Shown here piece after piece: positions 1-11,558 of a stretch of DNA of 64,000 nt. Every line of letters begins with the position of its first letter. The first letter of the stretch is position 1. This DNA is from Athripsodes cinereus (taxonomy: Eukaryota; Arthropoda; Insecta; Trichoptera; Leptoceridae). The position numbers and the translations under genes were made by a program. The notes under the pieces are model-generated. The model saw nothing but the letters and a program-made list of their open reading frames with translations, was not told where the DNA came from and did not search any database. The stretch spans positions 24,667,614 to 24,731,613 of the forward strand of contig OX388321.1 in assembly GCA_947579605.1 (NCBI GenBank), written 5' to 3'.

Positions 1-889
1 TGAATCTTCATAAATTGTGATAACATTATTTTTGGTAAGTACACTTCCCCTTAACATTAAAGGGTTAACAAGATATAATTTTTAATTTAGTTGATACGTC
101 ACTGATGTTCCCAGTAAAGTGTATTGAATACATGTTAAATAAACGAAGAAGAGATAAAACACTGAGAAACACAGCAACTGGGTACATTACAGTATGCGGC
201 ATCTGCTTATTTCGACTTATTGTATTCCAGAGTAATTCTATCATACAAAACTATGGAACCTCATTTCTTAAATACCAATTACTTATCTGTCATTGAAGCG
301 GCAGTTCGAACAAACATCCATGGACCCATAGGCCTTTTTTTGAGAATACAGAGAAATAAATTTTTCTGAGTTTTGTTTATGCCCTTGTAAATTTTTGTTG
401 AGATTCATTACGCTGATAAACTTTTTGTTTGTTTGAAAGTTTGTTGTTTTGAAGAGGTCTATATCCAGCAATGAACAGAAGAAGGTTAGCCGTGTAAGTA
501 AAACTCTAATAAATACCTAGGATGTCTCAAAAGAAATCCTACATTCGTAAAACTTGCCAAATAAACAAATTATATAATTCGGTTGTCTATGGAATTTTTC
601 CTTTATTAAAATAGTAAAGATAGTATTGGTAGTATGTGTGTATGTATGTGTGTATTCTAAAATTATTTATGTGGGAGATATAACTTGTACTAGTTACTTG
701 TTGGCGTAAGACGAAGTTTTGTCTTAGTAACTAAATGGTGAGGTGGAACCCATCCACAAGCAAAGCAGTTGTGAGCATTACATAATATTACATAGTTCTT
801 TCTGTAGGAGGGAGATTACTCTAAGTCAATTTTTAGACGTTTTTTTAAAGATGAATAAATATTTTGACACCTCCTAACGTATTACTTTA
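1..889. other. AT-rich stretch, no gene seen
   Basis: I see no coding region or recognisable element here. The short open frames have no motif and AT-driven composition. A degenerate GTAT/GTGT microsatellite lies near 631-655. Confidence 0.5.
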
Positions 890-1080
890 CCATGCCATCA
901 CAACGTTTCCCAAGGGGAAGTAAGCAGAGAGAACGGAACAGCATATAGATCTATCCTTAAATACTTTTTTCGCCTCTTCTTCATTCATACAACTTCTCAT
1001 TCACGTACGTCGATTTCTCTTACTCAACAAACGGCATACCTTGAGAATTTGATCCACGTGATCAAGCCGCGTCATCACTA
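890..1080 (-). repeat. RTE-type LINE 3'-end fragment
   Basis: Read on the minus strand this matches the extreme C-terminal region and 3' end of the RTE-like LINE at 44.0-45.4 kb: the ACGTGGATCAAATTCTCAAG-type segment, the lysine/arginine-rich tail, then a short 3' UTR ending near a CCATCACAACG-like boundary. It is 5'-truncated and carries several substitutions, so it is an old copy. No functional protein remains. Confidence 0.75.
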
Positions 1081-1906
1081 AATATTTTGACATTAGGTAA
1101 TAAGCGTTTTATCGTAAATATGGAGTAGGTCGGCTGCGGGCGGGATCGACTTCAGAATTTCTTGATGGAAATTTGATATTTTACCATCAGGCTACCTGAA
1201 ATTTGACTTTGTTTGGCTCTATCTTTTCTTTTAATTTAGTGGGCATCACTACTTTTATATATAACTGTAGTCTTTGTTATGTCCCTTCTGTTGACATACT
1301 TACCTTAACTGAAAACACAATATAAATTGTAATATCCATACATAAAATGAGTGCTATCAATTTTGTTGTCAACGTAACACTACATTAATAAGTCTGTTGT
1401 ATTGGAGTATGATTCGATTTTCGAAAAACGTTACGACAGTAGTGAGCAGTATCGCTCATATATTTTGACGCTGATTTGATAGAAGTAATTATGTTGAATA
1501 AACATTTAACGGACATACTGAAAAATGTCATTTTTGACATTGCGTAGTTTTCTTTGGATATATGTACAGAAACTATAGTGTGTGGGATTAATAAGCTCAT
1601 ACCATGTGTGAACACAAGGTTGATTACAGTCTAATCTGGGAAAGTGGGTAAGATTTTGAACAAATATCTCTACTTAAAGCATGCTTAGCATTTATTAAAA
1701 TACATCAGTCTATTTTGTAAACTAGAAATTCAAAGGTAAAATTGGTAGTGCGACCAAAATAATTTCATAGCAATCTGTTTTTCGCAAGCGTTTGTTTAAA
1801 AAAATACGTTCTTACCTCCATTGAGTACCCCGTTTAAGATGCATTTATAAAAATAAGTTACTGTTGGTATACAATATATTGATGGTCTATGGACCATCCA
1901 TGGACC

Positions 1907-1978
1907 AAAAGTGATGATTTGTGATAATATTTTTCTTATATATGTATAAGAAAAATATTATCACAAATCATCACTTTT
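1907..1978. repeat. Perfect 34-bp hairpin beside a SINE tail
   Basis: Arms 1907-1940 and 1945-1978 are exact reverse complements separated by the 4-nt spacer TATG. The palindrome abuts the 3' tail of the minus-strand SINE that begins at 1979. A second short inverted motif (GGTC-TATG-GACC) lies just upstream at about 1884-1905. Confidence 0.9.
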
Positions 1979-2203
1979 AGATTTACACATCTCGGGCTAG
2001 TCCCAAATTATTACATGAATCTTGTACTATGGGTACTAACGCGACGACACACATATACAATGCACCAAACACAATATATGCATGTAACACCCAGACCCAG
2101 GACATTTTGAAAAAGGTCATTCTTCATTTTGCCCTGGCCGGGAATCGAACCCGGGACCTCGCGAATCCAAGGCAAGAGCGTTGCCTCTGAACCATACTGG
2201 CCA
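1979..2203 (-). repeat. tRNA-derived SINE, family A copy 1
   Basis: On the minus strand the unit begins with a tRNA-like head with box-A-like TGGTTCAGAGGC and a perfect box B GGTTCGATTCC. It continues with an unrelated body (GTCCTGGGTCTGGGTGTTAC) and ends near GTAAATC. Other copies lie at 17.3, 28.4, 35.1 and 53.1 kb, with a fragment at 33.75 kb. The dispersed shared body shows this is a SINE and not a tRNA gene. RNA polymerase III transcription would start at the tRNA-like head. Confidence 0.88.
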
Positions 2204-2685
2204 TTTGTTTTTTACTTTCATTCAGTGTCGTAAATAATTGTTTTTTCTTTATATTCAAAGTAAATTATATTCATCGCTGCTTAGGGCGATGACCTCTCTT
2301 TATTCATATTTACTTGTATTTTTAGTACTCGATTTCTTCAATTCTCACGCCTGAATTATTTTTTATTTTACCATACTAAGTGGTACTGCCTATTACATTG
2401 TGGTCCACTGACTCACTAACTATACATATTATAATGTTTTGTCTATATTGTTTTGGTATTACACATTCGTATAACATTAACACGCTTCTCGACTTTCAAG
2501 TGGCGTGAACTCATTTCAGGTTTTTCAGCAATTAAACTAATTATTTCCCCTCATTGTTTTTCACACGCTAATGAGTCTCAATGGAATTCATTGTAGGTTA
2601 AAAAGTCGGATTTTAACGAGGTTTTTAAGCTAAGAAATGCTTTGTGAAATTACGTGTCATTAACATTAAATAATTCTAGAGTCTG

Positions 2686-3028
2686 TACGTTCATCATCAT
2701 CATCATCATCATCATCTCGCCCTCAACGCTCCTCTCGGGATAACAGGGCAGAAACCAGCCTCCTCCATTCAGAGCGTCTCTGCGCCAATTGCGTCACCTC
2801 TTTCCACGACATTCCCTGGGCTCTGTTATCGTTGTCATAGGAACGGTGTATTGTGAAAGAGGGACACCCGGGCCGACGGAACCCCTGCGTACGGAAGAAC
2901 AGTGCTCTTTTTGGTCAACTATCATTGGGCATTCTCAAAACATGTCCCAGCCAGGACCATCGTCTCTCCTGTATTACGGAGATTACAGGTCTCTGCTGGG
3001 TGCGCCGGTGCACAACATCGAATGATGC
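2686..3028 (-). repeat. RTE-like LINE C-terminus and (GAT)n tail
   Basis: The reverse strand encodes a LINE tail protein segment with RRWSWLGHVLRMP, then FRRPGCPSF and WRRLVSALLSREE before a stop. This is the zinc-knuckle-less C-terminal region typical of RTE-like elements that follows the reverse transcriptase. The element ends in a trinucleotide tail, seen on the plus strand as (CAT)n at 2695-2718. One early stop or frameshift interrupts it. Related copies are at 29.6-29.8 kb (minus) and 27.2-27.3 kb (plus). Confidence 0.8.
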
Positions 3029-3384
3029 TGTACGTTCATAGAGTGAAAATTCATACTGATGACAGTATTTATTTTTATTAAAAAACACTTTTTCAAGATA
3101 AAGTTCTCATGAAAATGTCAGTCGATATATTATGTAAACGAACACACTCGAGGTTTCAAATAAATTAAAGTTTAAAATTTACTGTGTTTTTTAATAAAAA
3201 TAAATGCTTTAATCCGATCATTTTTTATTTTGCGCACAATCGCTCATCATGTTTGAATTCGACGCTATGTTGTCCGAAGCGTTTCATTACAATTATTTTT
3301 CGGAGAGCTCGTCTAAATCATAGAACACATTTATCATGTCAAGATTATTTTTCAAAAACATTGTAAACAAAACACAAAGATTGT

Positions 3385-3845
3385 AGTAGTGTGTATATAG
3401 GTGAGACTGGTAGATCGATAAAGTCTAGGTTTAAGGAACATTCCAGGGCTTCAGGGGCCTTTCTAATTTTTCGGAAATGGCGGATCATTGTGTTGAACAT
3501 AATCATTCATTTGATATAGACAGTACAGTGGTTTTACATTACGAATGTGGTGACCGACGTCTGAACGCAATGGAAGCTTTAGAAATATTTAAGCATTAGG
3601 ATAATATTGTTAATATCCAAATTCCCGCTAAGTCCCCATTACTAGTTTACCCCGTCTCACCTAATGTTATACCTACCAATATAACTCCCCACTCTTCTAC
3701 TTCAGTCCCTGCACCCACCCCTCTCCCCCCTCTGTGACCACCTTCAATTTTTGTAGGGGACATTTTACGGTTTCAGTACTCTTGAGAATGCCCATTGAAG
3801 TGGGCGAAAACGTTAGAGTTTAAATAAATATGGTGAAAATATAAC
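3385..3845 (+). pseudogene. Penelope-like element: GIY-YIG remnant and 3' end
   Basis: Positions 3391-3460 encode VYIGETGRSIKSRFKEHSRA, the GIY-YIG endonuclease signature found after the reverse transcriptase in Penelope-like elements. After a frameshift the homology resumes at 3477-3599, with the conserved ADHCVEHNH and LNAMEALEIFKH blocks and a stop at 3597. The 3' UTR runs to an AACAGTGTTTT terminus near 3850 and contains the hairpin-GAAA motif at 3781-3805 and AATAAA. The reverse transcriptase is missing, so this is a 5'-truncated dead copy. It links this 3'-end type to Penelope elements. Confidence 0.82.
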
Positions 3846-3849
3846 AGTG

Positions 3850-4520
3850 TTTTGATTGTTTATAAATTATTGAATATGAATTTTCACAGTGTGAACACAA
3901 ACACCCTTCAACAATTGATAAACCTAACTCATTGTTTAGCAAAACAAATCATTTGGAAGACATTTATAGTCATCATAACTAAACCACAGTTTAACTATTC
4001 CGTTACGATACAACATATTATTACCATTATTTAAATAGCATGCAGTACGTGACGGCAACAATAATTAATCACAACTCATGTTGTCTTCGTTGTTTAAACT
4101 GGAGATTAATTAAAGTGCATTCACACAACACTGCAACATTGTGTCATCCATGATCCTGTAGGATATATAATATATGGGACAAGTGGTACAGCTTGCGGTG
4201 TTAACAAGTTGAGCTTTAACACATTAATATCGTCGCTCTTCTGACTAACTGTCGTATATGACATTTTTGTCGAAATCGAGTTATGATCACCAATGTGTAT
4301 TAATGTGCCCTGCATGTTCTCACTGAAGATCACACCTGTGACTGTTACCGTTATCCTGGAACAGCTTTATGATTTGTTGTCGTATTTACGAATTATTCTA
4401 AATGAAATGTGTTGTCGTATCTACAAATTCCTCAAGATTTCATCCCAAAAATGAAACTGAGATATATAAGAATACAAATAAAATAATGTAATATATTTGA
4501 AAACAGAATCGTACATATGG
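3850..4520. other. No gene seen
   Basis: AT-rich unique-looking sequence. 3870-3925 resembles the reverse of 32820-32870, so the Penelope-associated repeat may extend a little beyond its terminus. The open frames here have no recognisable motif. Confidence 0.4.
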
Positions 4521-4665
4521 CTGCTAAAGAAACACCAGTCGGTTCACGTCCCCGAGGAAGACCACCAAAAAGATGGAAAAACAGCTGGTCTTCAGCATCA
4601 CAAGAGGCACCAACTTCTGACCTAACAGATCGATGATCTACATTACGAGGAAGAAGAAGAAGAAT
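4521..4665 (+). repeat. LINE 3'-end fragment with (GAA)n tail
   Basis: The plus strand encodes RPRGRPPKRW followed by a diverged tail with two stops and a GAAGAAGAA simple tail. The PRGRPxKRW block is the signature near the C-terminus of RTE-like LINEs. Only about 140 bp remain. Confidence 0.65.
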
Positions 4666-4815
4666 ATATTTTCACTGTATCATATAACTAGAAGAGACGA
4701 AAATATGCGTGGCAAAACACTAAAAACGCTTTCCTGAACAATTTACATTTTAGCAGATACGACTGTTAGTTAGAAGAGGGACGATAATTTCATCCGTGTT
4801 AAAATATTGTACATA

Positions 4816-5459
4816 TTAACACAGGCACAAATAAATTTGGACACGATTCACTACATTTGAAAATTTGTTCTGATTTTGCGCATCATTTCCTGAGATAACT
4901 ACCTCTAGGACTTTCGCAGGAATAGCTTCCTTGTAAGTTTTTACAACATACTCTAAGACAGTGATTTTTAACCTGTAAACTGTAAGGAATTCCCACTGGT
5001 GGGGAATAGCGGAGCTGCCAGGTGGGGAATTTCGTACATTTGTTAGCATCCACAAAAAATCCAAAGTATTTCCAAATTTTCTCTTACTGTTAGTAATAAA
5101 TCTAATGTATGCAAACATAAATTCAAGGCTGTAAAATGTAAAAAAAATAAAACGTATAGCTACGTACTAAACACTGCATAGGTTAAAATTGAATTTGTCA
5201 AAGACCGATGCTGTGGTATGGTGGGGAATGGAGAGTTGGCTCATTAAAGAGTGGTGAATTGGAGAAAAAAACTTAAGACCACTGCTTTAGAATGACATTA
5301 CTCTAGAAGAACATGGATTAGTTGCATATTCGTCAAGACGTTTAAATCCTTCTGCAATTCTTGGTGTTCCTATGAAGCCTGAACCCCACAAATAGGTAGC
5401 TACTTGGTTGGTGAGCAAACAGTGGCTGTTTGGTCCACAATGAACATTTTCGCAGTTAT
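4816..5459 (-). pseudogene. Decayed EGF-like exon interrupted by a MITE
   Basis: On the minus strand an acceptor (ATTTATTTCAG) precedes an open stretch starting DNCENVHCGPNSHCLLTNQV, a calcium-binding-EGF-like pattern (CxxxxCGxNSxC) with the phase-1 exon start usual for EGF modules. Later positions that should be cysteine read W, F and Y (YLWGSG, EGFKRL, DEYATNPC). The frame then runs into a hAT-type MITE (4959-5284) and reopens beyond it down to a stop at 4816. Lost cysteines and the insertion argue that this is a dead exon of a large extracellular EGF-repeat protein. I cannot tell which one; dumpy- or fibrillin-like proteins are possibilities. Confidence 0.55.
4959..5284. mobile_element. 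hAT-like MITE inside the EGF pseudo-exon
   Basis: The ends are inverted CAGTGATTTTTAACC and CAGTGGTCTTAAGTT. They are flanked by CTCTAAGA and CTTTAGAA, which could be an 8-bp target duplication with three mismatches. Internal repeats of GGTGGGGAAT resemble the GTGGGGC-rich interior of the cleaner MITE at 60.6 kb. No transposase is present, so it is non-autonomous and old. Confidence 0.6.
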
Positions 5460-5700
5460 CTGAAATAAATATTGTCATTACAGTATTAAGGAAAGGCAAT
5501 ATTATATTAAACGTAATTTTCGCATTTTATTGGCTTTTTACATCTTTCAGGCAGGTTGGAGTACTCACAATTGCCAGAATTACAAAAGCATCCCATTCTA
5601 CTACCTGCCAACCATGTTTATACAGAGTTACAAAACTTTATCATTTGTCTAATCTTCATTTAAATAAGTGCTGGCTTATCAATGGACGCAACGTTGTATA

Positions 5701-6298
5701 TCGATGGTTTAAAGCACAGAAGACACATGTCCACTTTTTAGGTAAAATGAGTTAATACATGTACAAGATCGGTTGCAACGCCATCTATGTCCTAATTAAA
5801 TATTACCAACAATCTTAATATCATTATTGAAATATTTAGTAAAAACCAAATGTCACATGTCCACAAATTCACTTTGTTTTGTGCACAGATGTAACATGTC
5901 ACAAAAGATATGAAGATTCTAAAAAACACATGTTCATTTAGGACGGACATGACATGTCCGTCCTAAATGAACATGTGTTTTTTAGAATCTGTAAACTGTA
6001 AGGAATGTAAACTGATCTGTAAACTGTTTTTTGTGTCATCTGTGCACACATAAACGCATCCCAAAAGTCGCCGTGAGTGGCACTTCCATCACACTTCCAA
6101 ACACATGTCCATGACCATCATCTAAAAATGCTAATTCTTGGCATTCTGGTTAAAAATATAGTAAAAAATGATGATTTTCAGCACCTTCTGCATTAATTTG
6201 AAGTTAGTGAATTAATTAAGAATCTCAAACTTTCAAAACATGTTTTCTCTAAACTGTCAAATGTGGACATGTGTGTCTTCTGTGCTTCAAACCATCGA
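5701..6298. mobile_element. 598-bp foldback (MITE-like) element
   Basis: Terminal inverted repeats start TCGATGGTTTRAAGCACAGA and extend about 36 bp with one 2-nt indel and one substitution. Inside are nested inverted segments (5879-5908 against 6024-6052) and a perfect 38-bp hairpin at 5914-5990. There is no coding capacity. Target duplication is not clear. Confidence 0.75.
5914..5990. repeat. Perfect 38-bp palindrome with 1-nt spacer
   Basis: Arms 5914-5951 and 5953-5990 are exact reverse complements around a single A. It lies within the 598-bp foldback element. An almost spacerless perfect palindrome can extrude as a cruciform. Confidence 0.92.
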
Positions 6299-8138
6299 AT
6301 TATTAAGTATATCATTCGACAGACATCTCATCAGGACACAGGAAACGTGTTTTGATGCTTACGAATCGGTCAAGGCTGGTTTGAGTACGATTTACTCATC
6401 TAAAAAATTCAACTCTTAAATATATTGCCTGCTTATTTAATCTCCACAATTCTGTCACCTTAAAAGTTGGTTATATGATCACCCAAACTGAATCAAGTGG
6501 TCGCTTACATTTAGTCACCCAGTCATTAATTCTATACGCTCATTTTGGTATTTTTTGCAACCTATAATTTCAATTTTATGTCACTCGTTTGAACACTATC
6601 CTTTTAAATACAAAGTATTTATTCTTTTGGTGAATGGATGGAAAAAAGCAACGACAACTATTTATTCATAATACATTTATTTTTTCACAACACGTTGCTA
6701 ATATTTACTTTCTCCCGAAATACCTATAAATAATAATATACTGTAATACGAATGTGTGTGTATATCTACACATATGTATATTATAACGTTTTTATTTTGA
6801 ACTTTTGTTACAAAAATATTCGCTTTATTGTGTGACATAGAGTGTTTCAGTTAAAAATGAACAAAGATTAATTTAAAAATAGGTCTAAGAATGACGATTT
6901 AGAAAAAATCGCAGGAAGAAAGTGGATCCAGCATGCATCAACTTATTTATACAATAAACGACAGCAATAGCCTAAACAATAAAATGACAAATAAAGAAAC
7001 CAAAAAAATATATAATATTAAGGTAAATACTTTGTTTTTTTATTTTGCAGGATACACAAAAAAATTACAAAACATAAAACACAACCCATATCAATTCAAA
7101 TGTCTATAAATGAATAGAGACTGTTTTGAGAAATTTCCACTATGTTAGGTAAACTGATTTGATGACTTTTTTATGTGAATGTTGATGTGCAAGAAGAATA
7201 AAATAAATAAATTATTGTAGGCTAAGGGCCAATATTATAAAAGTCCGTTAGCTCCAGTTATTTTAATATGGTCCAAAATTTGATATAACTACTCGTTTTT
7301 CAGCATTATAAACATCCGTTGATATTATTTCAGTAAAATGTTACCATCGGCTTTAACTGGCCGACCGACCAGGGATTAGTTTTGACGACTAGCATTGCTG
7401 TCTCAATATTTGCCTGAAGAGAGAAAGAAATAACAATAGATGAATCTACGCACGTGTTTTGTTAGGATATATTCTCATAGCATCGCTGTCATTTACTCAT
7501 TTGTTTTGTGTAAATTATGAGATTGTTGGATGAAGTTTTTATGAATGGGGAGCAGGTAGATAAAAGGGACAGGCAAGATCTTATGTGACCACCGGTTGAA
7601 AACAATGGGTAGGTACAATAGGCAAAAATATTTCTTTTTAACGAATTGTCAAAATAGTTTTATAATGCAGTATCTAGTAGAATGTACGAACAGATCGCCA
7701 TCCGTTCGTAAAGTGTCGACATACGAATATTGGGTTCCTCGTTTATTATTTCGGCCCTAAGTAGTACGGCAAATTATGTTCAGTATAATATTGTACTGAA
7801 TGTCATTTTCTGAACACACTATAACATACAAAGGAAGGTAGGCCTATTGGTAAATGGTTTACATTGTGTGTATATGTAATTTTAATACTGTTGCTGGATT
7901 TTTCAGAAATCGTGAAATTCTAAACACTCACACAAAAGCACACACCCAGCTTACTAACACATAGCTATCTTTTGATATACTTATATTATTATACATATAA
8001 ATGGGAAACGTAAGTTTATATAATATAGTTGAGAACACGTTCCAAAATCATATTTTAAATCTGGTGAATTGTCGAGGGAAGAAGCGCCTGTGTTACATTT
8101 TGTAAAAATATATATTCTATTTCTATCTGTGCCAATTA
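6299..8138. other. AT-rich stretch, no gene seen
   Basis: No coding region is supported. About 7225-7410 (CCGTTAGCTCCAGTT, later GGCTTTAACTGGCC) has the look of an old transposon fragment, but I could not find its partner end. Confidence 0.4.
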
Positions 8139-8395
8139 ATATATCATCACGACATATTTCACAAGTGGGCTACCCAGAAAACCAGATGCATATAATATAC
8201 ATACAAGCTGTCCTCTTTCAGTGCCAACAAAAAATTAAAAGATTCAGGATGGGTGGCAAACCTCATAAGTGCTGAATTCAAGATCTAAAATTTCCTTGTT
8301 TTTTCAAACACCCGCCCTTTACAGGACACCCGAAAACTTACGCAAAAGAGAAGAACTAAGTTTGCCAGGGACTTTAAGAGAGTTACTATTAGTTT
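8139..8395 (-). repeat. SINE family G (RTE-tailed), copy
   Basis: This contains the family signatures in order on the plus strand: a CATCACGRCAT-CACAAGTGGG block, CAAGCTGTCCTCTTTCAGTGCC, GGATGGGTGGCAAACCTCAT, then CCCTTTACAGGACACCCG. In full copies the element reads on the minus strand and ends with a short simple repeat. Other copies are at 26.8, 29.5, 30.4, 31.7, 35.6, 39.5, 46.7, 50.7, 56.9 and 62.4 kb. Confidence 0.72.
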
Positions 8396-9781
8396 CCTTA
8401 TCCAAAAGCCCCATCCATTTATGAGTTTCCCAAAATATTCATCCATACTACAGGCTTAAACTGTTGATAGGTCCCAGTAAACACCTCGAGGGGGACCAAA
8501 AGACAGCTGAAATCATAGAGAAGCAACCCAGGTACTGCCATAAAGAAATTCAAACATATGTAGCATCGAAAATATAAAAATATTACAAAAAAACTGAATG
8601 CAAACCTAATATTACAGGAAAAAAATACATACATAAAAATCAAATCTGAATTTGTGCAGGTCAATACAAAAATGTATATAATAGCATGTAATAAAAATAT
8701 AAACACAAGTAGGTACTTAATAAACATGTACTTAAAATATATAATTAAATAATTGTTTGAAAAACCCAAAATAAACACAAATTTGTTCCATCTGACAAAA
8801 CCAGAGAAACGACAATTAATGTTATTTCATTCTTCTATTTTTTTAACATACCCTCTCCATTAATTGTCAAAATCAATTATAATAAAAAAATATTGAAACA
8901 AAATAATGAAATGGAACAAAATAAAATCAAATCAAAAATTCAAAATAAAAATAATCTTACTACTAAGGGAAGTACCTAAGTAGGCACTTATTTTAAAATA
9001 AGAATAATCTAACAAAGTGACTACTATGGTAATTACCAAGGTACTTTCTTACATGTATATTAACATTAAATGAAAAAATGACTGTTATGCCTTTTTAAAG
9101 TAACACTCCCACAAAAAAATATTTTGGGTATGTCGTATACAAAGTATAAACGTCAAGGGCGTGATATCGTATGTAGGGTTAAATAATAGTCGCTTAAATA
9201 CATATACAAAAATACAATATTATTGTACATATGTCGTTATATTACTGAAATCTATATTCTCTTTTGACATGTCATGTTAGAAAAACGACATTTGTGTGTA
9301 TATTTTTTAGATAGATATTTTTTTATAAAAGAAAATGTTACTTATTCATTCGCATGAACATTTATGGTATTTTTTGTTCGTTTTGAACGAAGTCTGTCGC
9401 CAACGCATTACATTTTTAAAAGTATACTAAATAATGTGAGGGTTTTATTATTTTTATTCTGCGAATTGAATGAAATTTTATTTTCACTCATTCATGGTAA
9501 AATATAAATAATATTTTTACAGGGAGTGTTTATATAAAATGATTAAAAAAAAAATAATCCCCTGGAGTCCCAGGCAATAAAAGGTTTTCTGTAAGTTATC
9601 GAGTGTCATGTAGAAGGCAGTTATTTGAAAAAGACATTTTACATTTTAAGCTAAGTAATGCCACTACTAATTTGAGCAAGATCAATTTGTTGGAGTTTTT
9701 AAGGTGTTCTTGCGGGGTGGATGTGGTGGATCTTAATTATATTGTGTTCTAGTGTGAATTGATGAAGAAGAATAGATAGAT
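8396..9781. other. AT-rich stretch, no gene seen
   Basis: The longest frame here (8419-8778, minus, 119 codons) is F/Y/I/L-rich because of base composition and shows no domain. I annotate nothing else up to the LINE start. Confidence 0.45.
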
Positions 9782-9886
9782 GCTGCTGTCATTTTTTCGC
9801 GGCAACAACACGTATTTTTTTCCGCCGCGTATGAAAACGCTTTTTAATTAAATTTTGAGCCCAATATTCTCACAGTAAGGGTTAAT

Positions 9887-10537
9887 ATGGAAGGTAAACT
9901 GGACGCCAAGGATTTTAAATCTTTCAAAGCATATTTTACTCAACAATTGGCTGCTCTGGAGTCCAAACTAACTACGTGCAAATGTGAGGCGACCGCTGCC
10001 AGCTCAATGGAAGACTTTGTAGTTTTCAAAAACGCTGTCATCGGAAAACTGGACAGCCTGGAGGCAAGAGTGGAACAGCAGGAGGACCGAATTGAGGAGA
10101 TTGAGAGATCTCGACGGAAAAAATTGTTAATTCTACATGGTGCACCAGAGAACTTGACTTTGGATGCGGCACTCAAGGAGACACCTCTCGCAGTCAATCC
10201 CTCTTCAATCAAGGACATGCGGCGTTTCGGCAAGAAAGGTGACAGGCCAAGGCCTATACTAATAAAATTCACCTCTTTCCTGCACAAGGATGATGTCTGG
10301 AAGAAGAAATCTTGCTTGAAAGGATCTAAATGGCTAATAACAGAATCTTTAACGCGGAAAGCACTCGAACTCCTGACTGAAGCTAAGAAGAAGCTGGGAA
10401 CCGGTAACTGCTGGTCGATGAATGGAAACATATTCATAAAACTACCGAACAATTCAAAGAAAATAATATCTAAAATGGCTGACCTTGATGATATACCGAC
10501 GGATTGCAGACAGTTGAGGCCACGTACAAACAAGTAG
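9887..10537 (+). CDS. LINE ORF1 protein (coiled coil, RNA-binding type)
   Basis: A 216-residue protein. Residues 1-85 are charged and heptad-like, with a long E/K/R helix (about 45-80) predicted to form a coiled coil. The centre (about 88-160) has KKLLILHGAPE, then RPILIKFTS and DDVWKK, the pattern of the RRM-like domain of L1/CR1-type ORF1 proteins (LLIxGxPE, RPxLIxF). The C-terminus is basic. There is no CCHC knuckle. It is expected to bind element RNA as a trimer or oligomer and act as a chaperone in the RNP. The start codon follows GTTAAT and is the first ATG of the leader. The overlapping minus-strand frame of 197 codons is a shadow. Confidence 0.82.
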   Translation: MEGKLDAKDFKSFKAYFTQQLAALESKLTTCKCEATAASSMEDFVVFKNAVIGKLDSLEARVEQQEDRIEEIERSRRKKLLILHGAPENLTLDAALKETPLAVNPSSIKDMRRFGKKGDRPRPILIKFTSFLHKDDVWKKKSCLKGSKWLITESLTRKALELLTEAKKKLGTGNCWSMNGNIFIKLPNNSKKIISKMADLDDIPTDCRQLRPRTNK

Positions 10538-11558
10538 TATTACTCCGCTATTTACACACATTGCACTAAATACACTAAAAAGTATTGACTATTTTCTATT
10601 AATAATTTATTTTCACGTCATTACATATCACTTTTTTTGGTTTATGTGTCTAATTTTTGCTCGTATTGTATTCCACAATCACTTAAACTTTCTGTTTATT
10701 GGTGCCCCGACACAGAATAAACAACCGTGAAGTTGGCTGCGCTTCCCGCATGTTCGTAACACACACGAGTGTTCGTAAACGTCCATAATGTTTTTGAATT
10801 ACTATCAATTGCGTCGCGCACCACACTTTATGCAGCGTTTGTTTGAGAGGTTGAGTAACGTGTGCGTGGTACTTGCATGCGATTAAGAGCGTATTTAAAT
10901 ACAATTAATGCTCACTGCTTCTCCCATACTTATCCTATGCATGATATATTGAAATGTTTTTCCTTTCTGCTAGCTCACCACTAATTATTTTTTCTTACAT
11001 GTTTTTATTTTTGACACATTTTAACCCTCTATTATTTATTGCACTCACCTTCTAACGCACATTTGTTCTCTGCCTTCGCACTTGTATATTTTCGTGTTTA
11101 AATGATCATATTTTATTACAAAATGTCGTAATGTTTCTTATTTTTTCCAAGTTTTAAGTTTTTATTAAGATTGCATATATGTGATTCTTACTCACATTTT
11201 ATTTAACTCATCTACAATATATATAACATGACAACATTGCATAATTAACATTTAATTGAGCAGTTTTTAACATACAAAATCGCGCCGTTGCATGAATTCT
11301 TGGAATGTATGTACTGCGCTTATCAGATTTACCTTTTATTATGATATATTTTATATGTCGTTCATATGAGCTGTTGGATTTGAGGAGCGGATTTTAACAT
11401 ACTTGTTTATTGCTCTTGTCTCTGGGATATTTTGGGTTCATGGAACAAGTCGTTTATTTGAGTAGATATTTACTGTTTTATATTATTTTTATTTATTTTT
11501 ATACTATAATTGTTCATATTATTTTTATTTATATTTAATATCCTGTGCACACTTTGAC
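10538..11558 (+). other. Inter-ORF spacer of the LINE
   Basis: About 1.0 kb between the ORF1 stop and the ORF2 start. It is AT-rich, has stops in all frames and shows no recognisable motif. Most two-ORF LINEs have overlapping or closely spaced ORFs, so this length is unusual. It could hold an internal promoter, an IRES-like element or an unrelated insertion. Confidence 0.7.

Noticed and set aside
2131..2203. tRNA gene on the minus strand
   Set aside because: The tRNA-like head recurs in five dispersed copies, always with the same non-tRNA body.
8419..8778. Minus-strand ORF of 119 codons
   Set aside because: F/I/Y/L-rich from AT composition, no domain, no splice or start context.
9940..10533. 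Minus-strand ORF of 197 codons
   Set aside because: Antisense shadow of LINE ORF1.
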